A stretch of DNA of 64,000 bases from Rutidosis leptorrhynchoides (taxonomy: Eukaryota; Streptophyta; Magnoliopsida; Asterales; Asteraceae). Of the stretch, positions 14,068-27,364 are shown in pieces. Numbering within the stretch: position 1 is the first letter of the stretch; each line of letters opens with the position of its first letter. The notes beneath the pieces were generated by a model. It was not told the origin of the DNA and made no database searches. It worked only from the letters and a program-made list of their open reading frames with translations. The stretch is taken from the NCBI RefSeq assembly GCF_046630445.1, contig NC_092338.1, positions 7,830,501 to 7,894,500 on the forward strand, in the 5' to 3' direction. The position numbers and the translations under genes were made by a program.

Positions 14068-16981
14068 CGTAACGACCCGACTTTTTCGACTTGCTTTTGT
14101 GCCTTATATTTTAGCAAAACTGCGTATCTGTTCGTACTGTGTTACTTTATTACTCTGGAACCTTGGCACACGTGTTTTATATTCATATATACTTAAAAAC
14201 GTGCCCTGGGGTATGTAGAATGCTTAACTTGTCCATTGGATGCTTTATAACTGTTAGTGTTACTTGCCGTTACGAATAAACCGCGGACTGCGCGCACGTT
14301 TAACTTTTGTCGGAACCGGAACTTTTGGACTGCGAAATATTAATTATTATTTTATAATAATAATTACCTGGGCCGTTGGATGCTTAATTTTATTTATTTA
14401 ATTGCTAAAGCCCAATAGTTAGTCTTGTTGGACTTTCTACCTTGTTGGGCTCAAGCCCACTCTACTCTAGCTAGTGACCCAATTAATTAGCCCAAGTATT
14501 ATTACTAGTGACCCATAATAATAAATAAATAATTAATTAATTAATTATGAGTCATACTAGCATAATGGATAAGGTTTATCTAATTGTCACATGGGATTCT
14601 AGCAAAAGGACACACTTTAGACAACCATGATCCATAAAGCAACATGGTGTCTCCCCCTCCCCTCCTCAAAATTTTGGCCAAATGGCCTTGCCATGTCATC
14701 AATCCAAGTGAAATTATGCCTATAAATACTAGCCTTTAGTCCCTCATTTCCACACTTGATCATTTTGATTTTTCACACACTTGTTCTTTCTTTCTTTCTT
14801 TCCTTTCTAGCATTACTTGTAAGTCTTCTTTTCCTTCTTCTTTTTCTTTTCAAATTCATGATCATCATCATCATTTTATGGAGATCAAAGTTCCTTTTAG
14901 CTTTGATCTTACTTATATCTTGTTGATTCAAGCATGAATCTTTCAAGAACATGGAAGATTCAAGCTTTTTAGCTTGAATCTTCATATCTTTTGTAGATCT
15001 ACTTTTTTTATACTTTAATCTTTCTATTTTATGATAAAGATTCAAACTTTTGTTTGTATTCTTCGTGCATCTTCAAAATCCAAGCTTTATGCTTCAAGAT
15101 CTTCAAGAACAATCAAGATGCAAGCTTTCTAGCTTGAATCTTCATATCTTTTTGTTATATCTAAGTTCTTTTTGCTTTGATCATGTTGTTTTATGAAAAA
15201 GATTCAAATTTATGTTTGTTATCTTCATATATCTTAAAGATCCAAGCTTTATGCTTCAAGATCTTCAAGAACACTTAAAGGTTCAAGCTTTCTAGCTTTG
15301 CAACCTTGTAACTTGTGTGAAATGGATCCAAGCTCTCTAGCTTAGGGTTCCATCACCTCATTTGACTTAGATTGTGCTATTACTTGTTGAATTAATGTAA
15401 AGTTTGTAACTTTAGTTGTTATTGTGAATTGAAATTGTGTTAAGACTAAGGATATGATGTAACCTTGGTTCATCATCCATCTAAGACTCATGAATGAGTT
15501 GTGTTCTTACTTGGTCTTAACATATTGTGTATTGATGGTGAATCTTGGTCGAAAGTGATGCTAAACCATCAACGAGTTGTACACTTGAAGCTACAAGCAT
15601 CAAGGATGAGAACCGTGATGAGCATCAAGCACCAAGAACCCCACCGGAGCACTTGTCCACTGATTTTCGTATCTGATCAGACCCCCTGGGCTGCTGTAAA
15701 GTTGATTTTCAATTATTTCGGTTCGAGTAGATGATTTTCCGTTTAGGCCTCGTCTTAATCCGAGTTATGGTTTAGGATTTATGGCCCTCCGATAGTCACT
15801 ACACCCTATTAACGTTGTGCTGAAATTTCTGACCTACTCCCACTTAAACCGTCGCCACGGTCAAACGAAGATGAGTTAGGTTCTGAAAATTGGTCAGCTG
15901 TTAGGGGACTCATATACGGAGCCATATCCACTGACCATGCATCTTTTCGATTTACGTAGAGATTGTAGCAGCTGACCGAAGTCAGCCTATTGTTTCGATC
16001 TCTATTCTCGTCAAACTTACTTAGCTTTTATGATGATGAATGATGATGATGATGATGATGACACTTAACCTTATTTTATGAACTATTGGAATTTATAAAG
16101 ACAACCTACTGACCTAGTAATATTTGATTTAGGTTGACGACCTTTCGGACCGACTTACTACTTGCGTACTTTCATTACCGACTTTACCGCTTTTATCACT
16201 GTGAGTTATAGCATCCATTTTTACTTTAATTATTTTAGGACTGAGAATACATGCGCTTTTTACGTTTTACATACTAGGCATGAGTACTTAAACTTTATAT
16301 GTGTGTGGGTTATACAACGGCATAAACATTCCCCTTAGCACGGTAACGTTTAGTCATTGGTTTTTAAACCGGTGAACGCGAATCTTAGATATGGATCCAT
16401 AGGGTTTGACATCCCCACTCGGTCTAGTCGCGCTAGCATTTAACGGGTGTTTAATACTTCGTGAACATACGCACTCGCCAAGTGTACTTTCAGGGGGTTA
16501 TAAACGTTAAGTCTAGTTACCGGGTGCCCACGGTTATGCATATACTTTTCATACTGTTTCGATACGCTGTTGCAGCACTGAAATCTCGTGGCCTATCTTA
16601 CGTTACTATTACAACTTAAACTATAGCTCACCAATATTCGTGTTGACTTTTTATGCGTGTATTTCTCAGGTGCCTAGAGGTTTATTGCTTCCGCTGTTAC
16701 ACTTGATGTCATGCTGTTATTGAATTGCTGTTAAGGACCTGCTGTATTAGTTATCCGCTACATTACTAGAGATGTCTCAAATTCTGAAACTTATGTTTTG
16801 CATTCGTAAACTTATGTTATTTTGGAACAATGGTTTGTAATAAGTCTTATGACATGTTATCTTTGTAAAACGTTATCTTTTAATGAATGCAAATCGGTTT
16901 TCAAACAGCATATAGTGTTTGACCTTGTGATGATCCTGTTGTTGATGATCTGTACATGATGGTTTTGTACGGGGCGTCACA
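14068..16981 (+). repeat. 3' LTR of element C
   Basis: About 2.9 kb, from GTAACGACCCGACTTTTTCG to GGGGCGTCACA. The second half (from about 15258) is repeated at 25647-27364 in element D, and the first 0.9 kb is present inverted at 27365-27539 plus 31439-32104 (element F). CT-rich stretch and GAT triplet repeats at 14780-14880 and 16030-16060. Small open frames inside it recur in D only because the LTR is repeated. Confidence 0.83.
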
Positions 16982-19094
16982 GTGTGAGAACCCCGACTTG
17001 GTTACAGGTATATTCACTATCAACAATCTTTTATCTTCTGTCCTATTTGATACTGGTGCCGATAGAAGCTATGTATGTAGACACCTTTTCAATAAGATAA
17101 ATTGGTCATTAGTTCCTTTAAAAGAAAGTATGCTTGTCGAGGTAGCCAACGGTAAACTTGAAAAGGTTGACTAAATTGGCCGAGGAGCTATTATTAACAT
17201 AGCTGGTGTGGATTTCGAAATTGACTTGATACCTATCAAATTGGGAAGCTTTGACGTGATTGTCGGCATGGACTGGTTGACTAAAGTAAGGGTCGATGTT
17301 ATCTGTGGAGATAAAGCTCTTCGTATACCACAAGGAGATGGTGAGCCACTGGTTATATACGGAGAGAGATGTAGTTCGAAACTGAACCTCATTAGTTGTA
17401 TGAAAGCGCAGAAGATCATGAAGAAAGGACGACTTGCCGTTTTAGCACACGTGAAGGCTTTAGAATCAGAGGAGAAGAGTGTGAATGACGTGCGAATCGT
17501 GAATGAATTCCCCGACGTCTTTCCGGAAGAGTTGCCTGGATTACCGCCACCAAGAGCAGTGGAGTTCCAAATCGATCTAGTTCCGGGAGCTGCACCCGTA
17601 GCTCGTGCGCAGTATCGTCTGGGACCTTCAGAACTGCAAGAGTTGCAGAGTCAACTGCAGGAATTGCTCGACCGAGGGTTTATCTAACCGAGCTCGTCGC
17701 CTTGGGGCGCACCTGTTTTATTCGTGAAGAAGAAGGATGGATCCTTCCACATGTGTATCGATTATCGTGAGCTGAACAAGATGACGATCAAGAATCGATA
17801 TCCTCTTCCCCGAAATTGACGATCTTTTTGATCAGCTGCAAGGATCAAGCGTTTATTCTAAGACCGATTTGCGATCAGGTTATCACCAATTGAGGGTGAA
17901 GGAGAGTGATGTGATGAAGACTGCGTTTAGAACCCGCTATGGTCATTATGAGTTTCTCGTGATGCCATTCGGTTTAACCAACGCACCTGCTGTATTCATG
18001 GACCTCATGAATCGTGTCTGCAAGACATACCTGGATAAATTCATTATCGTCTTCATAGATGATATCCTCATCTACTCCAAGAGCGAAGAAGAACATGAGC
18101 AACATCTTCGGTTAGTGCTCGAACTCTTGAGACAAGAGCAGCTTTATGCCAAATTCTCCAAGTGTGAATTTTGGCTGAAGGAAGTCTAATTTCTGGGTCA
18201 TATTGTGAGTGATCAAGGTATCAAAGTTGATCCCGCCAAGATCAAGGCTATCAGCATGTGGGAAACCCCCACTACTCCGACTCACATCCGCCAATTTCTA
18301 GGTCTTGCCGGTTATTACTGAAGGTTCATTGAAGGTTTCTCTTTGATTTTGCGTCCTTTGACTGCGTTAACTCATAAAGGGAAGAAGTTTGTTTGGGAAA
18401 AAGAAAAAGAAGCAGCATTTCAAACCCTGAAGCAGAAGTTAACCACCTCACCTATCTTATCTCTTCCCGAAGGCAGTGACGACTTCGTTGTGTACTGCGA
18501 TTCTTCGAAGAATGGTTTTGGTTATGTATTGATGCAAAGAACGAAGGTCATTGCCTATGCATCTCGTCAACTGAAAGTCCACGAGCGAAACTACACTACT
18601 CATGATCTCGAACTTGGAGCCGTCGTCTTCGCATTGAAGCTGTGGAGACACTATCTTTATGGAACAAAGAGTACTCTCTTTACCGATTACAAGAGTCTCC
18701 AACACATCTTTGATCAGAAATAACTAAACATGAGACAGCGTCGATGGATTGAGACGCTAAACGACTACGATTGTGAACTTCGCTACCATCCGGGCAAGGC
18801 CAATGTTGTAGCGGACGCCTTAAGTTGAAAGGAGAGGACGGTACCTCTTCGCGTTCGGGCTCTGAACATCACCATCCATTCGAACCTCCACAGTCAGATT
18901 CGAGTAGCCCAAGAAGAGGCTCTCAAGGAGGAGAACATATCTCGCGAATACCTGAACATTCTCATCTCTAAATTCGAGGTTAAGGAGTCTGGACTCCGAT
19001 GTTATGCCGGAAGAATTTGGGTACCTCGTTATGGATATCTACGGAACCTTATACTTGATGAAGCCCACAAGTCGAGATATTCGATTCATCGAGA
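16982..19094 (+). mobile_element. Element D: Ty3/gypsy chromovirus, protease to integrase N-terminus
   Basis: Same family as C. Protease (VLFDTGADRSYVC near 17040-17085), linker (EFPDVFPEELPGLPPPRAVE), RT ([19 protein letters not shown] and [15 protein letters not shown]), RNase H ([16 protein letters not shown]) and the integrase start (LDEAHKSRYSIH) are visible. It continues beyond element E as the 3' LTR remainder at 25647-27364. Broken, with several interruptions. Its left part is off-window beyond C, and its outer flank is the minus-strand LTR F. Confidence 0.8.
16982..19094 (+). pseudogene. pol remnant of element D
   Basis: Aspartic protease, RT, RNase H and the beginning of integrase in Ty3 order, with the same motif set as A and B but clearly diverged codons. 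The sequence passes into an Athila/Tat-like LTR at about 19095. The fossil carries several breaks and is not functional. Confidence 0.8.
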
Positions 19095-19579
19095 TATTGT
19101 TATTGTATTTAATTGCACTTTTAATTATCGTACTTTTTAATTATCGCACTTTTATTTATCGCAATTTCATTATCGTTATTTACTTTACGCTTTAAATTAA
19201 GTTATATTTATTTTTAATATTTTACATTAGATTTTAACTGCGACTAAAAGTTTTAAAATCGACAAACCGGTCATTAAACGGTAAAAAAACCTCCTTTTAT
19301 AATAATAATACTACTTATATATATTTTTGTATTTTTACAAATATAGTTTTTAAATATATAGCGTTAAGCTTGTTTAAAAGATTCCCCGTGGAACGAAACG
19401 GACTTACTAAAAACTACACTACTCTACGATTAGGTACACTGCCTATAGTGTTGTAGCAAGGTTTAGGTATATCCCATCTATAAATAAATAAATAAATATC
19501 TTGTGTAAAATTGTATCGTATTTAATAGTTATTTCGTTGTAAAAATAATACTATTTTCTAGTACACCTCGCACACATCA
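19095..19579 (+). repeat. partial left LTR of element E
   Basis: Matches the last roughly 485 bp of the right LTR (about 25160-25646) almost base for base, ending CACACATCA. Only this distal segment is present next to element D. Confidence 0.8.
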
Positions 19580-19584
19580 AGTTT

Positions 19585-19603
19585 TTGGCGCCGCTGCCGG
19601 GGA
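19585..19603 (+). other. primer-binding site of element E
   Basis: TTGGCGCCGCTGCCGGGGA begins six bases after the LTR end. This motif is the usual plant Athila/Tat primer site, expected to pair with a host tRNA 3' end to start minus-strand cDNA synthesis. The tRNA identity was not verified. Confidence 0.75.
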
Positions 19604-20663
19604 CTCGGCGAAACGCTATAATTTTAATATATATAAACATATTTGTATATTATTTTTAGAAAAACAATATAAAAAAAAACGTTTTGCATTCGCCGCGACT
19701 CGCGGAGTTTGTTGCCAGCTTGGATCCGCACTCGCGGAGTTTGGCCTGACACGCCTGATCAACCTAATTCAGCATTAATTACGGAGTATTAATTATTATT
19801 ATTTATTTAAACCCTAATTACTTTATTATTATTATAATTTAGTTTATTTTTTATTAATTAGTTAAAATTAGTTTTAATTAGTTTTATTAAAATATAAAAA
19901 TTAATACTTTTATAAAATAAATAAAAATAATAATATTTTTTTATAAATAAATAATTTTATCACTTTTTATATATTTTTATATTTCGTAACTTTTTAATCA
20001 TTTATTCGTAATATTTAATTTTTATTGTTCGTAGCTAGTTTTAAGTTTTAGTTTTTGCCGTAGTTTATTTTTATTTCTAGATTTTTAGGCTTTGCCGTAA
20101 AAGCCCTTAAGTGCTTTTTCTTTAGATTAAAATTTAGGCGCTTTAGAATTTTGCAACGCAGTTTTTAGATTTTAGTGACTAATTAAGTTATTGCCGTTTT
20201 GGATATAGAATTCCTTTAAGCTTTAATACCTTTAGGCGCAACTTTTTAGATATAGTTTTTAGACTTTTAAGTTTCGACGTTTTTCTTTCTCATTTTTATT
20301 TTTCGACGTTTTTCGACGCGTACTCTTTTTCTTTCTTATTTCTCGACACGCTAGTTTTTAGGACTTAGAAATTTTCTCTACTTCTTCTCTAATAATTCCA
20401 AACAAAAAATTATTTTAAGCGGTTAAATTGATAGACATCCAAATTTTCTGCTTCGTAGTAATAGTTGGATTTGTTAGTGGCTGAGTTGTGAGCTTCCGAT
20501 TTAAAGGGTTCTGGCTCCCTGCTGCATCTATTGGCTATTCGAAACGTGGGCAAAAGCAGAAAAGTCTATTAATTTGATAACTTATATAATTTTTATTTTT
20601 ATAACTAATAGGATAATTAAGTAAATGCACCACATTGTAGCTAAAATTTAGTAATAAGCGCAT

Positions 20664-21797
20664 TATGGAAAATCTCGAGAATATTTTGGAAACTCTTTAT
20701 GACATCCGAAATCAATTTAATCAATACACTCAAACGGGTGTTGATGACAATTCGTTCGGTCAATCTTTGATCACGAATGACGAAACAATAACTGGTTGTG
20801 AAATCTGTGGAGATTATCACTCAACATGATAATGTTATTATTACGTTCCTATGGAAAATTATGCACCCATAGAACCTGAATGGAATGATTATGAGGAATA
20901 CAATTCAAATTGGGATTATTCCCAAGAATATATCCAAACTCAATAACCAGAAGACGAGGAAAATTATGTGTCTGAAAATTCTTTAGATAATATGAAAATC
21001 AAACTCGAAGAACTCGATGCTCAAAATGAACAAATGAGAGAGTTTGTAAATCGGCAAGCTGAAACCCTGTCAGATTACACACCTGTTGATCTGAGGAGTA
21101 TTGTGCAAGAAAATTTCATATCATCGAATTTTGATGAATTCGAGAGCTCCGAAATCACCAATTATCCCGATGATACTTTTTATTCAGTTTTACCAATTTC
21201 ACAACATATCGACACATTAGCCTCTACCGACAAAATCATAAATCCATCAATGGATGAAGAAGAAGTAAGGGTGACAAATTGGTACTCTTGGGAAAACGAT
21301 AACGTTGAAAATTTTACCCCCGAGACCAAAGTGGAGGAACCAATGAGGACCGTTAATGAAGAAGAATTTGCTTCAATCCAGCCACAACCTTCCAACCTAA
21401 TATTCTCAATAGATGAGTCATCTACCGAAGATGAACTACGAGCTGTAATAGATAATGACACCTCGGATTTCACCAATTGGGTAATAGAGGTGAAACCTTT
21501 GATCCCGAGAATGAACGGGAGGAAATGTTAGGAATTGTCCACCCTATAGAAATATGTATATCGGTGTATATCGATCCATTTGACCAAGAACCAGAAAAGA
21601 GACATATCCATTTACTAAAAGCTACACTTAAAAAAGAATTAAGTAGTGACGATCGGGTGGTTCTAAACTTTAAACCCATTGATATATTATACACCACCCG
21701 AGATGTAAATAACTGGCTCACTATTCTAATTCGTGGAACTTATTCTACCGACTTCACATGTCGTCAGCTAAGTGTGGGGAAGTTTAACCCCACTTAA
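20664..21797 (+). pseudogene. gag-like frame(s) of element E
   Basis: Open stretches starting MENLENILETLYDIRNQFNQ and including TGCEICGDYHST, an acidic Trp/Tyr-rich stretch and a predicted coiled coil (MKIKLEELDAQNEQMREFVN). The Cys-rich piece followed by an acidic linker and coiled coil resembles the gag C-terminus of Athila/Tat elements. No protease, RT or integrase follows. Fossil with about two or three breaks; relation to gag is inferred from layout, not firm similarity. Confidence 0.5.
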
Positions 21798-23644
21798 TGT
21801 TAAATTAGGGATTCGGGTTAGTGCATAACTCGTTAATAAACATGCATGATGAGTAAGGGTAAAAGACGCATTTTCAAAAATTAGCAAACAGTTCAGAAAA
21901 GCAACCATTCTTGAAGAAAAACATGTGTGATAAAACAAAAGGGAATGAACGATGAGGCGCGCCATCTATCATTCGACGAGCTTTGTAATTACAAAATAGG
22001 TATTTTTAATCACTTTTCTACACTAATCACCCTCATGAATTTATAATTAGAGTCTGATTTCATGCAAATGAGGGCATTGCATGATCTTAAGTGTGGGGAA
22101 GGGTTATAAATTCTCTCGGGTTTATACTTGGCTTATTTTCTAAATATTGTGAAAATTTTAAAAATTTTCAACTAAATGAATTCAAAATCATGTTTATACA
22201 TATTTATGAACGATAAAACTAGGTGTTAATGCCGAAATTATTGTTACCTCGGAAAGGACATAAATTGAGAAACAACTAAAACGCTTGAATTTATTTATTA
22301 AGATATAAAAAGACGCATGAAAAAAGCCAAGTGTGGGGAGAATGTACCAAGTTATTCAATTAAAAACTATCTATCACATGTTTCTGTAAAGTTATTGCAG
22401 GTGCTTTTGTTTTGGACTAAATTAACTGTTTTACCCGATGTACTGTAATATATTTGAAAGAGAGATGGATCTACACGATGAATCAATTCCATCATTAAAA
22501 GGAAGTAAAGTCTTCCAAAAAAGACACACGCTTCTTGATTTAGGTCAAGAAGTTGTCGTCCAGACCAGCTGTAGGTTGACGAAAAATCTAGAAAAGTCAT
22601 CTCTAAAATCAGCAGAAAATCCACGGACCTTAGCATCAAACAGGGTCGCCATGTGGTCAGACTTATCCTAACCATGAGAGGATTTGTCTCGTAAAATGGG
22701 GAGGGCGCCGTGCAAATTAGCTTAATAAGACTAATGAATCAGACCCCCAGAAAGGATAATCTCCTTAAAGATCAAAAATCAGCTTTTAAGACTGATATTA
22801 CTCAATCTTTGATATTGACCTTAAAGATTGAGAATTACAAACTCATGGAATTCAATGATATCTAAACTCGAGCTTGAACGAGAAAATATTTTGATCAAAT
22901 TAAAACCGATTTGTTTTCTGAAAACCTATTTTCAATGCGTTCATTACCATTGAACGTAAAATCCTAGGAATTCACCTGGAATTCATTCGGTCACCTGAAC
23001 CAAATTGGGTGTCAACTGTAAGAACGGTGGTTGCATAGCATGGTCGAAGACAGGACCTTGTGCCAGACCGAAAAATTATAGGATGATCTTTACTATTGCT
23101 CCTACAAAGGATAGTACTAGCATCCGACACATTTTTGGACCATAATCAAAAGCATGTCACGGGACATTGCCTTAACAGTTTCTTGTTCATCGCTTTCCTT
23201 TACAACCGGACGGTAGTTTACCGAAAGGTAATATACGGGACAAGTAAACTGGACGTGTTGCTTTCCTAATACAAGGTTAGCAAGTGGGTAACACAAAACC
23301 GCAAATGTTGAGCTAAAATTTTCAAATATGAAACCCACAAAACAAACAAAAATATTTTGCAACACCGGTGAAGGGTTATTCCGGAAAACTTATCTAGGGT
23401 AAAAACTAGATTGAATTTTCAAATGATCAAATGTTTTCATAAAGATCCAATTTTCTTAATGGATCTAAATTTTTATAGTCATGTGGGACTGTAAACCACA
23501 TTGTTACTATCATTGTTTATACCACTTTATCAAAATTACTGATGTATAAAGTGTAAGAATAAAAAAAGTGATTCGAGTGAAGTGTGATTTAATTTCAAGT
23601 TCTGTATTGCTTGAGGACAAGCAACATTCAAGTGTGGGGATATT
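21798..23644 (+). other. non-coding 3' interior of element E with repeated PPT-like motifs
   Basis: No convincing coding region. The string AAGTGTGGGGA occurs near 22089, 22329 and 23631, and also just upstream at about 21771. Only the last copy abuts the 3' LTR. The rest is AT-rich unique sequence. Confidence 0.6.
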
Positions 23645-24244
23645 TGATAGTGCTCCAAATGAACATATATGTAGTAGCAATATCCTTCCAATATGTAAAG
23701 CTTTTAGTTGCAATTGTTCTATTTTTATGTAATATTCGTTTAAATAAATAAGTACAAAGACAAAAGGCGAAAATGAAGATTTGAAGACGCAAACGTCCAA
23801 AAAGCTCAAATGTACAAGATACAATCCGAGTGGTTCAATTTATTGATGAGAAACGTCTAAAAATGACAAGAGTACAAGTTGCGGAACGCAAAGTACAAGA
23901 TATTAAATTATACGAAAGGACGTTCGAAAATCCGGAACCGGGACCTGAGCCAACTATCAACGCCCGACGCAACGGACTAAAAATTATGAGTCAACTATGC
24001 ACAAGAACATAATATAATATTTAAATAATTATATAAATTATTTATATATTATATATATTTAAATAAAACGTCGACAAGTAAAAATCCAAAAGTTGGTGAG
24101 CTGGTTCAGGGACCTCCGCACTCACGGAGCTTTAAAGGGTAAAACCTCCGCACTCGCGGAGCAGTCAAAATCAGAATTTCCCTATAAAATGAACGAGCTT
24201 CTGCCGAGTTCTACACCCCATATCCAATCTATCCCTCTATATAA

Positions 24245-24325
<81 letters not shown>

Positions 24326-25646
24326 AATTAGTTTAGTTAATGTAAAGGTTATTTTACGGGTTTTGAAGTCGAAGTTCTGTTCGTGTAACACTACGCGATA
24401 AATAATCAATGTAAGTTATGTTCTCCTTTTTAAATTAATGTTTTGTACTTAAGTTATTATTATGCTTATTTAAGCCGAAGTAATCATGATGTTGGGCTAA
24501 AAATATTAAAATTGGGTAATTGGGCTTTGTACCATAATTGGGGTTTGGACAAAAGAACGACACTTGTGGAAATTAGACTATGGGCTATTAATGGGCTTTA
24601 TATTTGTTTAACTAAATGATAGTTTGTTAATTTTAATATAAAGATTTACAATTAGACGTACCTATAAATAACCATATACACTCGATCGGACAAGATGGGC
24701 GGGATATTTATATGTACGAATAATCGTTCATTTAACCGGACACGGGAATGGATTAATAGTTAATAGATTTATTAAAACAGGGGTGAATTATGTACAAGGA
24801 CACTTGGCGTAATTGTTAACAAAGTATTAAAACCTTGGATTACACGCAGTCGATATCCTGGTGTAATTATTAAACAAAGTATTAAGACCTTGTTACAGTT
24901 TAAGTCCCCAATTAGTTGGAATATTTGACTTCAGATATAAGGATAATTTGACGAGGACACTCGCACTTTATATTTATGACTGATGGACTGTTATGGACAA
25001 AAACCAGACAGGCATATTAAATAATCCAGGACAAAGGACAATTAACCCATGAGAATAAACTAAAATCAACACGTCAAACATCATGATTATGGAAGTTTAA
25101 ATAAGCATAATTCCTTTATTTTCATATTTAATTGCACTTCTAATTATTGCACTTTTATTTATTGTTATTGTATTTAATTGCACTTTTAATTATCGTACTT
25201 TTTAATTATCGCACTTTTATTTATCGCAATTTCATTATCGTTATTTACTTTACGCTTTAAATTAAGTTATATTTATTTTTAATATTTTACATTAGATTTT
25301 AACTGCGACTAAAAGTTTTAAAATCGACAAACCGGTCATTAAACGGTAAAAAAAAACCCCCTTTTATAATAATAATACTACTTATATATATTTTTGTATT
25401 TTTACAAATATAGTTTTTAAATATATAGCGTTAAGCTTGTTTAAAAGATTCCCTGTGGAACGAACCGGACTTACTAAAAACTACACTACTCTACGATTAG
25501 GTACACTGCCTATAGTGTTGTAGCAAGGTTTAGGTATATCCCATCTGTAAATAAATAAATAAATATCTTGTGTAAAATTGTATCGTATTTAATAGTTATT
25601 TCGTTGTAAAAATAATACTATTTTCTAGTACACCTCGCACACATCA
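23645..25646 (+). repeat. right (3') LTR of element E
   Basis: About 2.0 kb, beginning TGATAGTGCTCC and ending CACACATCA. Contains a long (TA)n run (24246-24320) and two hairpin-forming units CTCCGCACTCNCGGAG at 24114 and 24146 that also occur in the leader after the left LTR. Confidence 0.8.
24246..24320. repeat. (TA)n microsatellite in LTR of E
   Basis: About 75 bp of almost pure TA dinucleotide. Confidence 0.95.
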
Positions 25647-27364
25647 ATCTTCAAGAACACTTAAAGGTTCAAGCTTTCTAGCTTTACAACCTTGTAACTT
25701 GTGTGAAATGGATCCAAGCTCTCTAGCTTAGGGTTCCATCACCTCATTTGACTTAGATTGTGCTATTACTTGTTGAATTAATGTAAAGTTTGTAACTTTA
25801 GTTGTTATTGTGAATTGAAATTGTGTTAAGACTAAGGATATGATGTAACCTTGGTTCATCATCCATCTAAGACTCATGAATGAGTTGTGTTCTTACTTGG
25901 TCTTAACATATTGTGTATTGATGGTGAATCTTGGCCAAAAGTGATGCTAAACCATCAACGAGTTGTACACTTGAAGCTACAAGCATCAAGGATGAGAACC
26001 GTGATGAGCATCAAGCACCAAGAACCCCACCAGAGCACTTGTCCACTGATTTTCGTATCTGATCAGACCACCTGGGCTACTATAAAGTTGATTTTCAGTT
26101 AGTTCGGTTCGAGTAGATGATTTTCCGTTTAGGCCTCGTCTTAATCCGAGTTACGGTTTAGGATTTATGGCCCTCCGATAGTCACTACACCCTATTAACG
26201 TTGTGCTGAAATTTCTGACCTACTCGCACTTAAACCGTTGCCACGGTCAAACGAAGAGGAGTTAGGTTCTGAAAATTGGTAAGCTGTTAGGGGACTCATA
26301 TACGGAGCCATATCCACTGACCATGCATCTTTTTGATTTATGTAGAGGTCGTAGCAGCTGACCGAAGTCAGCCTATTGTTTTGATCTCTATTCTCGTCAA
26401 ACTTACTTAGCTTTTATGATGATGAATGATGATGATGATGATGATACTTAAACTTATTTTATGCACTATTAGAATTTATAAAGACAACCTACTGACCTAG
26501 TAACATTTGATTTAGGTTGACAACCTTTCGGACCGACTTACTACTTGCGTACTTTCATTACCGACTTTACCGCTTTTATCACTGTGAGTTATAGCATCCC
26601 TTTTTACTTTAATTATTTTGGGACTAAGAATACATGCGCTTTTTACGTTTTACATACTAGGCACGAGTACTTAAACTTTATATATGTGTGGGTTAAACAA
26701 CGGCATAAACATTCCCCTTAGCACGGTAACGTTTAGTCATTGGTTTTTGAACCGGTGAACGCGAATCTTAGATATGGATCCATAGGGTTTGACATCCCCA
26801 CTCGGGCTAGTCGCGCTAGCATTTAACGGGTGTTTAATACTTCGTGAACATACGCACTCGCCAAGTGTACTTTCAGGGAGTTATAAACATTAAGTCTAGT
26901 TACCGGATGCCCACGTTTATGCATATACTTTTCATACTGTTTCGATACGCTGTTGCAGCACTGAAATCTCGTGGCCTATCTTACGTTACTATTACAACTT
27001 AAACTATAGCTCATCAACATTCGTGTTGACTTTTTAAGCGTGTATTTCTCAGGTGCCTAGAGGTTTATTGCTTCCGCTGTTACACTTGATGTCATGCTGT
27101 TATTAAATTGCTATTAAGGACCTGCTGTATTAGTTATCCGCTGCATTACTAGAGATGTCTCAAATTATGAAACTTATGTTTTGCATTCGTAAACTTATGT
27201 TATTTTGGAACAATGGTTTGTAATAAGTCTTATGACATGTTATCTTTGTAAAACGTTATCTTTTAATGAATGCAAATCGATTTTCAAACTGCATATAGTG
27301 TTTGACCTTGTGATGATCCTGTTGTTGATGATCCGTACATGATGGTTTTGTACGGGGCGTCACA
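25647..27364 (+). repeat. 3' LTR remainder of element D
   Basis: Equivalent to about 15258-16981 of LTR C with only scattered differences, ending GGGGCGTCACA. It lies immediately right of element E. The following AAAAA (27365-27369) is the candidate target duplication for D within the inverted LTR of F. Confidence 0.82.

Larger units (their letters stand above)
13261..16981 (+). mobile_element. Element C: Ty3/gypsy chromovirus of a second Tekay-like family, right end
   Basis: Visible part is the end of integrase plus chromodomain (about 13261-14030), a purine tract (GAATTTCGGGATGAAATTTC) and a 3' LTR. It is recognisably related to A/B at protein level but its LTR is a different family. The left part is off-window beyond element B. 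The right end abuts the protease region of element D; candidate target duplication GTGTG at 16982-16986. The short visible coding part shows about two breaks. Confidence 0.82.
19095..25646 (+). mobile_element. Element E: non-autonomous Athila/Tat-like LTR retrotransposon
   Basis: A partial left LTR (19095-19579), a primer-binding-type sequence TTGGCGCCGCTGCCGGGGA directly after it, about 4 kb of interior, a tract AAGTGTGGGGATAT and a full right LTR (23645-25646). The TTGGCGCC...GGGGA site is typical of plant Athila/Tat elements. No RT, RNase H or integrase motif is found in the interior, only a short gag-like frame, so it would depend on another element. After the right LTR, ATCTT (25647-25651) resumes LTR sequence of element D at the position equal to about 15258 of LTR C. 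Confidence 0.8.

Noticed and set aside
15501-15734. 77-codon frame, with a related one at 25887-26102
   Set aside because: Both lie at the same place in LTR family C; conserved only because the LTR is repeated.
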